A stretch of DNA of 5,219 nucleotides from contig DAOPZL010000104.1 in assembly GCA_035353395.1 (NCBI GenBank), positions 1 to 5,219 on the forward strand, read 5' to 3'. This DNA comes from UBA1801 sp035353395. GTDB lineage: Bacteria > Acidobacteriota > Holophagae > Holophagales > Holophagaceae. Of the stretch, positions 1 to 5,168 are shown piece by piece. The notes below the pieces were generated by a model. It was given only the letters and a program-made list of their open reading frames with translations, was not told the DNA's origin and did no database searches. The position numbers and the translations under genes are program-made. Within the stretch, counting starts at the first letter, position 1. Every line of letters starts with the position of its first letter.

Positions 1-188
1 TGGCCGGGCTGGGGTCCGGGGACCGTGGCGCCGGGGCCGGGGGTCGGGTTCGGATTCGTCGAGGGCGGGCTAGGCACCGGCTTCCGGCCGGGTTGGCCGG
101 GCTGGGGTCCGGGGACCGTGGCGCCGGGTCCGGGGGTCGGGTTCGGATTCGTCGGAGGCAGGCTGGGCACCGGCTTCCGGCCGGGTTG
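1..188 (-). repeat. 93-bp tandem repeat (two visible copies) encoding 31-residue proline-rich units
   Basis: Bases 1-93 and 94-186 align without gaps and differ at only five positions (36, 62, 63, 67 and 72 of the first copy), about 95% identity. In codon phase the units cover 96-188 and 3-95. Each encodes a segment beginning QPGRKPVP and continuing TNPNPTPGPGATVPGPQPG; variation is confined to the SLPPT/SPPST stretch in the middle. Right of base 188 the similarity stops abruptly, so this is the N-terminal boundary of the array. The other end lies outside the window. The high identity suggests recent duplication or slippage that keeps the reading frame (93 = 31 x 3). Such Pro-rich spacers are typical of extended cell-surface stalks, but no function is shown here. 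Confidence 0.93.
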
Positions 189-1685
189 GACCGGGGGGAC
201 GCTGCCGCCCGGCGTTCCTTCCTGCCGGCCAGCGGGGAACACGACCCGATGGGGCAGGTGGCTGGGGTCTTCGAATCCTCTGGGGGTGGAGGGCGGCTGG
301 GTGGAGGGCGCCGGCTTCCTTGGGAGCGGGGGCTGGCGGTAGACGACCCTTCCGGTCTGCTGCTCGTAGGCCCGCAGGCGGTCATTCAGGGCCCTGGGAT
401 CCTGGACGGCTTTCTGGAACAGCGCAGGGTTCCGGAATTCGGCCGGCCTGACCGGCAGGGGGCCCCGGTGCCAGCGGGGAGGCGTGCCAGGACCGTACCC
501 GCCGGGCCTTCCCGGTCCGGGGTCGAAGTGGTGGATGGGGCCGTGGTCGCGGTAGATGTGGTCGTGGACATGGTGCGAGTAGACGAAGTGGATGTCGATG
601 ACGTTCCAGCAGACTCCGCCTCCCCAGGCCCCATAGTTCCAGGCGACCGGGGTGTTGTAGTAGCCCATGGGGGCCCAGCCGAAATAGGAGGTGTCCGACT
701 GCCAGGCCACCCAGGCGGGTGCGTAGTAGACGCCCGGGATCCAGAACCACCCGACGGCCGCGCTCCAGCCCCAGCGGCCGTGGTGGTAGGTCACGTAGCC
801 CCAGGGCTCGGAGCTGATCCAGGTCATGCCGCCCGGGTAGGCTCCCCACCGGCCCTGCCAGTAGGGCCGCCATTCCGGGGCGACCCGAACGGGGCGCCAG
901 CACCAGGAGCGGTAGTCGTCCACGTAGACCCACTCGCCGTTGGCGTCCAGGTCATCGGAATAGTAGCGGAGCTCCTGGGGGACCTTGTCCCAGCTCGGGC
1001 CACGTTGCGCCTGCATGCTGCGCTCGCACCAGGCGTCGAACGCATCGCCGCCGTAGGTGTTGAAGCTCCGGATGTTGTCCAGCCGGTCCTGGTCGCCGGC
1101 CACCGTCAGGCGTTCGCCCGCGGACAATGCGACCTTGTCCCTTTCGTTGAAGAAGGTCGTCCGCCCCGAGAGTACCTTCACCCGCGAGGTGCCGTCCTGC
1201 TGGACCTCGAGGTCCGCGGTGGCGCGATCCTGGAGGATCGCGCTGCCCGAGGGCGTGTCGATCCGGATCCGGGCGTCGCTCTCCCTGCCTCCTGCGACGC
1301 GGAGCCGGCCGCGGTCGAGCCGCAGGAGCACCTGCCGGCTCCGGTCCTGGTCCCGGAAGAGGGCGGCCACCTGGAAGCGCGTCCCCGGCCCGAAGGCCAC
1401 GCGGGTCCCGTCACCCAGTTGCAGGATGCCACGCCCGCGGCTTTCCACCACATCCCCTTCCGCGACGGGGACGCCCCGGCTGAGGGCCTCCTCCACGTCG
1501 CCCTTGCGGATCGTGGCGGAGCCTTCCAGCACCCGGACCGAGCTGTAGTTGTCCGGATCCTCGCCCATGTAGGTGTCGTCCTCCTCGCTCTGCGCGCCCA
1601 GGGTGGGAGCCAGGGCCACGAGGGCGGCCGGAAGCATCAGGGCGCTGGTCCAGCGGGATGATGTGGGGCTGAGAAGGAGATTCAT
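1..1685 (-). CDS. Exported FecR-domain / DUF6600 protein with proline-rich repeat tail (3' end off window)
   Basis: Open from ATG at 1685 to the left edge with no stop: at least 561 residues. The start has a good ribosome site, GGGAGG at 1692-1697, 6 nt upstream. Residues 1-32 look like a signal peptide: an Arg, a hydrophobic run (ALMLPAALVALAPTLGA) and probable cleavage after LGA or AQ. Residues about 70-197 resemble a FecR-type beta domain (EGDVVES, LQLGDGTRVAFGPGTRF, VKVLSGRTTFF, LSAGERLTV). Residues about 238-345 match the aromatic DUF6600 pattern (ANGEWVYVDDY, W-R-P-Y-W-x-G-R-W, YHHGRWGW, GWFWIPG, PAWVAW, FGWAPMGYY). A His-rich segment follows (about 366-387), then a Pro/Gly-rich tail with two 31-residue repeats (500-530, 531-561). 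The family is found as exported proteins of unknown function; an envelope or surface role is inference. The anti-sigma role of FecR itself is unlikely, since there is no sigma factor gene or cytoplasmic N-domain here. The domain reading is from memory of family patterns, not a search. Confidence 0.88.
   Translation of the reverse strand, partial: MNLLLSPTSSRWTSALMLPAALVALAPTLGAQSEEDDTYMGEDPDNYSSVRVLEGSATIRKGDVEEALSRGVPVAEGDVVESRGRGILQLGDGTRVAFGPGTRFQVAALFRDQDRSRQVLLRLDRGRLRVAGGRESDARIRIDTPSGSAILQDRATADLEVQQDGTSRVKVLSGRTTFFNERDKVALSAGERLTVAGDQDRLDNIRSFNTYGGDAFDAWCERSMQAQRGPSWDKVPQELRYYSDDLDANGEWVYVDDYRSWCWRPVRVAPEWRPYWQGRWGAYPGGMTWISSEPWGYVTYHHGRWGWSAAVGWFWIPGVYYAPAWVAWQSDTSYFGWAPMGYYNTPVAWNYGAWGGGVCWNVIDIHFVYSHHVHDHIYRDHGPIHHFDPGPGRPGGYGPGTPPRWHRGPLPVRPAEFRNPALFQKAVQDPRALNDRLRAYEQQTGRVVYRQPPLPRKPAPSTQPPSTPRGFEDPSHLPHRVVFPAGRQEGTPGGSVPPVQPGRKPVPSLPPTNPNPTPGPGATVPGPQPGQPGRKPVPSPPSTNPNPTPGPGATVPGPQPG
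1202..1243. repeat. Adjacent palindrome and hairpin inside the FecR-domain coding region
   Basis: Bases 1202-1215 (GGACCTCGAGGTCC) are a perfect 14-bp palindrome without a loop. Six bases later, 1222-1230 (GCGCGATCC) and 1235-1243 (GGATCGCGC) form a perfect 9-bp inverted repeat around a TGGA tetraloop. Both lie in coding sequence for the FecR-like domain of the minus-strand gene. GC-rich coding DNA produces such repeats by chance fairly often, so no function is claimed. Confidence 0.5.
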
Positions 1686-1691
1686 GCCGTG

Positions 1692-1697
1692 CCTCCC
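1692..1697 (-). promoter_or_regulatory. Ribosome binding site of the DUF6600 gene
   Basis: On the minus strand GGGAGG lies 6 nt before the ATG at 1685. Together with the signal-peptide-like N-terminus this fixes the start. I could not find a convincing -35/-10 pair in the 85-bp gap. Confidence 0.7.
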
Positions 1698-1713
1698 GGG
1701 TGATCTCGCACCG

Positions 1714-1741
1714 GGACCCGGACTCCAAGGGGAGCGGGTCC
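1714..1741 (-). other. Strong hairpin between the 219-residue exported protein gene and the DUF6600 gene
   Basis: GGACCCG at 1714-1720 pairs perfectly with CGGGTCC at 1735-1741. After a 2-nt bulge (1721-1722), CTCC at 1723-1726 pairs with GGAG at 1731-1734, leaving a 4-nt loop. That is 11 base pairs, nine of them G-C. It lies in the 85-bp gap after the TAA at 1771 and 28 nt before the next ATG at 1685. No T-run follows on the minus strand, so it is not a textbook intrinsic terminator. It could be an RNA 3'-end stabiliser for the tatD transcript, a weak or tail-less terminator, or a leader structure of the DUF6600 mRNA. Confidence 0.6.
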
Positions 1742-1770
1742 GGAGCCTCGATATGCCAGAGACATGCCGG

Positions 1771-2430
1771 TTACGGAAAAGGTTGAAAGGCCGTTCCTGG
1801 CTTGGTCGCGGGCGGGGGAAGGGAAAGCCTCATGAACTGGGGCAGCAGGACCAGCCAGGGCAGGGCCCAGCAGCCCCTCTCCCGGCGCTCCTCGGCGGGG
1901 AGGAGCCTCTCCTGGAGCACCAGCCGGTCGGAGTAGAAGAGGATGTCCCAGTCCTGGCCGGACGGCAGGGGCAGGTAGACCACCTGGTGGGTGGCCGGAT
2001 GCACGATCGTGATCCGGTTCTCCCCGTCGTCGAGGATCCAGAGCAGGCCCTTCAGCGCGGTCCTGAAGTCGTCCCCGGCCAGGGGAAGCCCCCCCAGGCC
2101 GTGGGTCAGGGGGGTCCTGGCGGGGAAATCGCACGGGAAGTCCTTCAGCGACAGCGGGGTGCCCGCGTCCCGCATCAGGGTCAAGGGCCGGCCGGAGAGC
2201 CCCAGTCGGAGCGTCACGCCTCCCTTGGCGTCGGAGATGCGCAGCGTGCCGTCTTCCGAAAGGGCCACCAGGCGCTGGGGCACCTGGGCGGAGGAGGAAG
2301 CGTCCGGGAACGGGGAGGGCGGCGCGCCGGGCACGGCGGCTTCCCAGGGCAGCTCCGGGGCGCTGGCCCAAGGGAGGGGGGTCTGGGCGGTCAGGGCCGC
2401 CGGGATCAGGAGGAAGGCGCCCAGCCGCAC
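1771..2430 (-). CDS. Small exported protein of unknown function, overlapping tatD
   Basis: 219 residues, read from GTG at 2430 to TAA at 1771. The frame stays open far upstream through tatD, but that part is a shadow. The GTG is chosen because GGAGG (2435-2439 on the minus strand) lies 4 nt before it and translation then begins with a clear signal peptide (VRLGAFLLIPAALTAQ, cleavage probably after ALTA). The mature protein has a Pro/Ala/Ser-rich linker (about 17-50). A mostly beta region follows (about 52-82: RLVALSEDGTLRISDAKGG, VTLRLGLSG), then 127-172 with LLWILDDGENRITIVHP and VVYLPLPSGQDWDILFYS. The tail (about 186-200) is hydrophobic, and the end is Pro-rich. The alternating strands recall fragments of beta-propeller or sugar-binding repeats, but there are too few for a propeller and I recognise no family. 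The start overlaps the end of tatD by 25 bp in another frame, so the two are probably co-transcribed and translationally coupled. A periplasmic or surface location is inferred from the signal peptide. Confidence 0.75.
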   Translation of the reverse strand: MRLGAFLLIPAALTAQTPLPWASAPELPWEAAVPGAPPSPFPDASSSAQVPQRLVALSEDGTLRISDAKGGVTLRLGLSGRPLTLMRDAGTPLSLKDFPCDFPARTPLTHGLGGLPLAGDDFRTALKGLLWILDDGENRITIVHPATHQVVYLPLPSGQDWDILFYSDRLVLQERLLPAEERRERGCWALPWLVLLPQFMRLSLPPPATKPGTAFQPFP

Positions 2431-3185
2431 AAGGCCTCCAGGTTGCGGGTGGTGACCTCGGCTACCCGGGTGAAGGAGATGCCCCTCAGGGCGGCCAACC
2501 GTTCGGCCACGTGCCTGACGTAGGCCGGCTCGTTGGGCTTGCCCCGGAAGGGCACCGGGGCGAGGTAGGGCGTGTCGGTCTCCACGAGGATCCGGTCCTC
2601 GGGGGCCCAGGCGGCCACCTCCTGGATGGGTTCGGCCCTCTTGAAGGTGAGGATCCCGGAAAAACTGAGATGGAAGCCCAGGTCCAGGGCCCGGGCGGCG
2701 AAGGCCTTGTCCTCGCTGAAGCAGTGGATCACCCCTCCCACCGCTTCCGCGCCCTCCTCCCGGAGGATCCTGAGGGTGTCCCCGGCCGCTTCCCGGGTGT
2801 GGATCATCAGGGGCTTGCCATGCCGGCGGGCCAGCTGGATCTGGTCCCTGAACGCGCGTTCCTGGTCCTCCCGGGGGCTCAGGTCGTAGTGCCAGTCCAG
2901 CCCCGTCTCCCCCACGAACCGGACGGCGGGATCCTCCAGCAGGCGCGAGAGGCGCGCCTCCGACGCGGCATCCCAGGTCCTGGCCTCGTGGGGATGCACG
3001 CCCAGGCTGGCCTGGATGGCGGGGTTCCCCTTGGCCAGCGCGAGCACGCCGGCGGCATCCTCCACCTCGGTCCCGACCGCCACGAAGCCGAACACGCCGG
3101 CCGTGCGCGCCCGGCCCAGCATGGCCTCCAGCTGCTCCTTCTCCTGGGGGCTGCCTGGAAGATGGCAGTGGGCGTCCACGAGCAT
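2406..3185 (-). CDS. TatD-family metal-dependent hydrolase/nuclease (YcfH type)
   Basis: 259 residues, the usual length for TatD enzymes, which are cytoplasmic TIM-barrel metallohydrolases with 3'-5' DNase activity on single-stranded or damaged DNA in characterised members. All expected metal ligands are visible: the DAHCH motif (H6, H8), GETGLD (E93), IHTRE (H129), HCFSE (H154) and ETDTPYLAP (D204). GVHPHE (62-67), FSGILTFKRAE (175-185) and the RGKPNEP segment (214-220) are also typical. The FSGILTFKRAE and DTLRILREE stretches are closer to the E. coli YcfH / B. subtilis YabD branch than to TatD itself. AGGAG (3192-3196 on the minus strand) lies 6 nt before the ATG, supporting this start. 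It is the first gene of a probable minus-strand operon and is divergent from the response regulator. Nothing is missing or truncated. Function is assigned from family; the physiological substrate is not known from sequence. Confidence 0.95.
   Translation of the reverse strand: MLVDAHCHLPGSPQEKEQLEAMLGRARTAGVFGFVAVGTEVEDAAGVLALAKGNPAIQASLGVHPHEARTWDAASEARLSRLLEDPAVRFVGETGLDWHYDLSPREDQERAFRDQIQLARRHGKPLMIHTREAAGDTLRILREEGAEAVGGVIHCFSEDKAFAARALDLGFHLSFSGILTFKRAEPIQEVAAWAPEDRILVETDTPYLAPVPFRGKPNEPAYVRHVAERLAALRGISFTRVAEVTTRNLEALCGWAPSS
2435..2439 (-). promoter_or_regulatory. Internal ribosome binding site deciding the GTG start at 2430
   Basis: On the minus strand GGAGG, inside the last codons of tatD, sits 4 nt before GTG at 2430. 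The spacing is short but workable. No ATG gives as good a signal peptide, so this site is the main reason for the chosen start. Confidence 0.6.
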
Positions 3186-3288
3186 GTTCGTCTCCTGGTT
3201 CCATGTTGGCAGAATGCCCTCCGTTCCTGGCGGGAATACCTCCCAGCGTCCGCTAGGACGACGGCTGGGGGCGCGTTAAGCTGGTACT
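3186..3288. other. Divergent intergenic region between tatD and the NtrX-like regulator
   Basis: This 103-bp gap must hold the start signals of both directions. Visible within it are the tatD ribosome site (3192-3196), a short dyad GGCA-GAA-TGCC (3208-3218), a larger imperfect hairpin (3242-3269) and an extended -10-like element next to the regulator's start. I see no convincing -35/-10 pair for tatD, and no clear sigma-54 -24/-12 pair in either direction. Confidence 0.6.
3242..3269. other. Imperfect inverted repeat in the divergent promoter region
   Basis: CGTCC (3247-3251) pairs with GGACG (3256-3260) around a GCTA loop. The stem continues with CCCAG (3242-3246) pairing CTGGG (3265-3269) after a 4-nt one-sided bulge (3261-3264), ten base pairs in all. 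It is centred about 33 bp upstream of the first ATG of the response regulator. It could be an operator, a leader hairpin of the tatD transcript, or chance in GC-rich DNA. No T-run follows, so a terminator is unlikely. Confidence 0.4.
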
Positions 3289-3290
3289 AT
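3282..3290 (+). promoter_or_regulatory. Possible extended -10 element overlapping the response regulator start
   Basis: TGGTACTAT fits the extended -10 form TGn followed by a hexamer, here TACTAT, four of six to TATAAT. No -35 box is recognisable at the usual distance. If it is used, transcription would begin near 3296-3299, downstream of the ATG at 3289 and just before the ATG at 3301, giving an almost leaderless message. This is a weak prediction from one short motif. Confidence 0.25.
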
Positions 3291-4668
3291 GCGCCCATTG
3301 ATGACCATCCTGATCGTGGACGACGAGCCCGGCATCCGGCGGTCGCTGGGAGAGTCGCTCGCGGAAGAAGGCTACGCGGTCCTCAAGGCGGAGCGCGGGG
3401 AACAGGCCCTCGAACTGCTGGAGAATCCCGACAGCGACGGAATCGACCTGGTGCTCCTGGACGTCTGGCTGCCCGGGATCGACGGTCTGGAGACCCTCCA
3501 GCGGGCCAAGCAGATGCGTCCGGACCTGCCGGTGGTCATGATCTCCGGCCACGGGAACATCGACACGGCCCTGAACGCCACCAAGCTCGGCGCCTTCGAC
3601 TTCCTCGAGAAGCCCGTGGACCTGGACCGCCTCCTGCTGGTGGCCGCGAACGCCATCAAGCAGCGCCAGCTGGTGAAGGACAACCAGCGGCTGCTGGAGG
3701 AGGTGGAGCAGGATCGCTTCTTCATGGCCGAAAGCCCGGCCATGAAGCGGCTCCTCTCGGATGTGAAGCTGGTGGCCCCGACCGAGGGTCGGGTCCTTCT
3801 GGTGGGCGAGAACGGGAGCGGAAAGGAGGAGGTCGCGCGCCTCCTGCACGCGCAGAGCGCCAGGAAGGGGAGTCCCTTCGTCGAGGTGAACTGCGCGGCC
3901 ATCCCCGAGGAACTCATCGAATCGGAGCTGTTCGGGCACGTGAAGGGGGCCTTCACGGGCGCGATCAGGGACCAGAAGGGCAAGTTCCGGGAAGCCCACG
4001 GCGGGACCCTCTTCCTCGACGAAGTGGGGGACATGTCGCTCAAGACCCAGGCCAAGGTGCTCCGCGCCCTCCAGGAGGGCAGGATCGAGCCCGTGGGCGG
4101 AGGCGGCGCCGTCAGCGTGGACGTGCGTGTCATCTCCGCCACGAACAAGGATCTTCCCGAGGAGATCAAGGCGGGTCGATTCCGGGAGGACCTCTATTTC
4201 CGCCTCGCGGTGGTGCCCCTCCGGGTCCCCCCGCTCAGGGAGCGGCCTGAGGAGCTGATCCAACTCGCCGAGGCCTTCGTCAAGCGGCTGGCCAGGAACT
4301 ACGGCCGCATTCCGAAGCGCCTGGCGCCGGATGCCCGGGACACGCTGCTCCGCCACGACTGGCCCGGCAACGTGCGGGAGCTGAAGAACCTGATGGAGCG
4401 CGCCCTCATCCTGGGCCGGGGAAGCGAGATCACCACCCGGGACCTCGGGCCCCTCGCCACCCGGCTCATCAACGAGCCGGATCCCTTCTCCTTCCCGGAG
4501 TTCCCGAGCCTGCGCGAGGGGAGGGACTGGTTCGAAGGGGAATACATCAAGCGCGAGATGAAGCTCCAGAACGGCAACATGACCCGCGTGGCCGAGCGGC
4601 TGGGACTGGACCGCTCGAACCTCTACAAGCGCCTGAAGTCCCTGGGCATCGAGGTGAGGGAATCATGA
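3289..4668 (+). CDS. NtrX-like sigma-54-dependent response regulator (REC-AAA+-Fis HTH)
   Basis: 459 residues, normal length for the NtrC family. The receiver domain (about 6-122) has acidic D11/D12, phospho-acceptor D58 in LLLDVWLPG, S86 in VVMISGHGNIDTA and K108 in EKPVD; the DVWLPG and MISGHGNIDTA wording is characteristic of NtrX. The AAA+ sigma-54 domain (about 143-375) has Walker A GENGSGKE (173-180), the sigma-54-contacting GAFTGA loop (220-225), Walker B LFLDEVGDM (241-249), RFREDLYFRL (297-306) and WPGNVREL (358-365). The C-terminal Fis-type helix-turn-helix is at about 428-453 (NMTRVAERLGLDRSNLYKRLKSLGI). All catalytic elements are intact, so it should activate sigma-54 promoters when phosphorylated. 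An in-frame TAA at 3277-3279 limits the start to ATG 3289 or ATG 3301; neither has a Shine-Dalgarno sequence, and 3301 gives the more typical MTILIVDDE start. No NtrY-like kinase is adjacent in view, so the signal and regulon are unknown. It is probably co-translated with the MerR gene downstream. Confidence 0.95.
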   Translation: MRPLMTILIVDDEPGIRRSLGESLAEEGYAVLKAERGEQALELLENPDSDGIDLVLLDVWLPGIDGLETLQRAKQMRPDLPVVMISGHGNIDTALNATKLGAFDFLEKPVDLDRLLLVAANAIKQRQLVKDNQRLLEEVEQDRFFMAESPAMKRLLSDVKLVAPTEGRVLLVGENGSGKEEVARLLHAQSARKGSPFVEVNCAAIPEELIESELFGHVKGAFTGAIRDQKGKFREAHGGTLFLDEVGDMSLKTQAKVLRALQEGRIEPVGGGGAVSVDVRVISATNKDLPEEIKAGRFREDLYFRLAVVPLRVPPLRERPEELIQLAEAFVKRLARNYGRIPKRLAPDARDTLLRHDWPGNVRELKNLMERALILGRGSEITTRDLGPLATRLINEPDPFSFPEFPSLREGRDWFEGEYIKREMKLQNGNMTRVAERLGLDRSNLYKRLKSLGIEVRES

Positions 4669-4706
4669 CCCCCCTGCGCCGCCTGCGGCTGGAGGTGCGC
4701 GGATGA
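4665..4706 (+). CDS. 13-codon bridging ORF between the response regulator and MerR genes
   Basis: ATG at 4665 overlaps the regulator's TGA (ATGA at 4665-4668). Thirteen codons later its own TGA overlaps the MerR ATG (ATGA at 4703-4706). A GAGGTGAGGG stretch just upstream (4651-4660) can act as ribosome site. The peptide, MTPLRRLRLEVRG, is basic and has no recognisable domain. The geometry suggests a translational coupler that carries ribosomes from one regulator to the next. It could equally be a chance ORF in a 34-bp spacer whose real role is to hold the MerR ribosome site. Confidence 0.35.
   Translation: MTPLRRLRLEVRG
4691..4696 (+). promoter_or_regulatory. Strong ribosome binding site of the MerR-family gene
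   Basis: GGAGGT lies 6 nt before the ATG at 4703, an almost ideal Shine-Dalgarno sequence and spacing. It fixes the start and shows that the gene can be initiated independently of coupling. Confidence 0.8.
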
Positions 4707-5140
4707 CCGAGCGCCTCTGGTTCAAGATCGGAGAGACCGCCGAGCGCATCGGCGCGACCCCCAAGGAACTGCGCTACTGGGAGCGGGTCATTCCGGAGCT
4801 GAAGCCCCGCCGCAGCAAGGGCAACCTCCGCTACTACCACGTGGACGAGTTCCCCCGCCTGCAGAAGATCCGGGCCTGGCTCTCCGAGGGCCTCACGGTG
4901 GCCGACTGCCGGGAACTGCTCCTGACCGGCCAGCTCGCCCGCCCCTTGTTGCTGGACCTCGGCCTGGAGGATCTCACCCCGGCCCCGGCGGTCCAGCCGG
5001 CGCGCCTCCATGCGGGGAAGAGCGGACGGGGCGCCCAGCCCGACCTGCGGCCCGTGATCAAGGCGTTGAAGACCCTCGTGGAGCGCCTTTCCAAACCACC
5101 CCACGATTCCGCCGCCCCGAAACCCACCCTTGACCATTGA
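4703..5140 (+). CDS. MerR-family transcriptional regulator, short form
   Basis: 145 residues. The N-terminal winged helix-turn-helix (about 6-72) is clear: FKIGETAERIGATPKELRYWER is the MerR DNA-recognition helix pair, RRSKGNLRYYHVDEF the wing, and LQKIRAWLSEGLTVADCRELL the following helices. The usual long dimerisation coiled coil and effector domain are absent. Instead there is a Pro/Ala/Gly-rich linker (about 90-112) and one short amphipathic helix (about 114-130, LRPVIKALKTLVERLS). The only Cys is C69, so a metal-sensing MerR/CueR/ZntR role is unlikely. Short MerR-like proteins of this kind are commonly found next to tRNA-Pro in Proteobacteria, often after ihfA, and have no defined effector. 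Here the gene follows an NtrX-like regulator, joined through a 13-codon ORF, and its last codons contain the -35 box of the tRNA promoter. The target is not predictable from sequence. Confidence 0.9.
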   Translation: MTERLWFKIGETAERIGATPKELRYWERVIPELKPRRSKGNLRYYHVDEFPRLQKIRAWLSEGLTVADCRELLLTGQLARPLLLDLGLEDLTPAPAVQPARLHAGKSGRGAQPDLRPVIKALKTLVERLSKPPHDSAAPKPTLDH

Positions 5141-5158
5141 GCCCGGACACCGTAGAGT
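5130..5158 (+). promoter_or_regulatory. Sigma-70-type promoter of tRNA-Pro
   Basis: TTGACC (5130-5135, five of six to TTGACA) and TAGAGT (5153-5158, four of six to TATAAT) are separated by exactly 17 bp. The predicted transcription start is about 5164-5166, a few bases before the mature tRNA 5' end at 5169. The -35 box overlaps the last codons of the MerR gene. Position, spacing and the very short leader fit a dedicated tRNA promoter. Confidence 0.65.
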
Positions 5159-5168
5159 TGATGGTTCA

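Noticed and set aside
93..1661. 522-codon open frame on the plus strand
   Set aside because: It is antisense to the DUF6600 gene, whose minus frame has a signal peptide, FecR-like and DUF6600 patterns and a ribosome site. The plus frame is a Gly/Val/Arg/Pro-rich shadow caused by high GC.
1742..1765. Promoter for the DUF6600 gene (CATATC-like -10 on the minus strand)
   Set aside because: Only three of six bases match TATAAT and there is no acceptable -35 at 16-18 bp.
1573..2523. 316-codon plus-strand open frame
   Set aside because: It spans the intergenic gap and lies antisense to two supported genes, is low in complexity (Gly/Gln/Arg), and shows no domain.
2431..3204. N-terminal extension of the 219-residue exported protein to an ATG at 3204 (477 residues)
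   Set aside because: The extension is the out-of-frame shadow of tatD. The GTG at 2430 with GGAGG upstream and a signal peptide directly after it is a much better start.
3208..3218. GGCA-GAA-TGCC dyad as an operator
   Set aside because: Four-base arms are too short to separate from chance, and it matches no operator I know. Mentioned only as part of the intergenic region.
2511..4250. 579-codon plus-strand open frame, longest in the window
   Set aside because: It runs antisense to tatD, crosses the divergent promoter region and continues out of frame through the response regulator. Both real genes have complete catalytic motifs in their own frames.
3253..4356. 367-codon minus-strand open frame opposite the response regulator
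   Set aside because: It is the antisense shadow of the REC and AAA+ domains; composition and lack of motifs argue against a gene.
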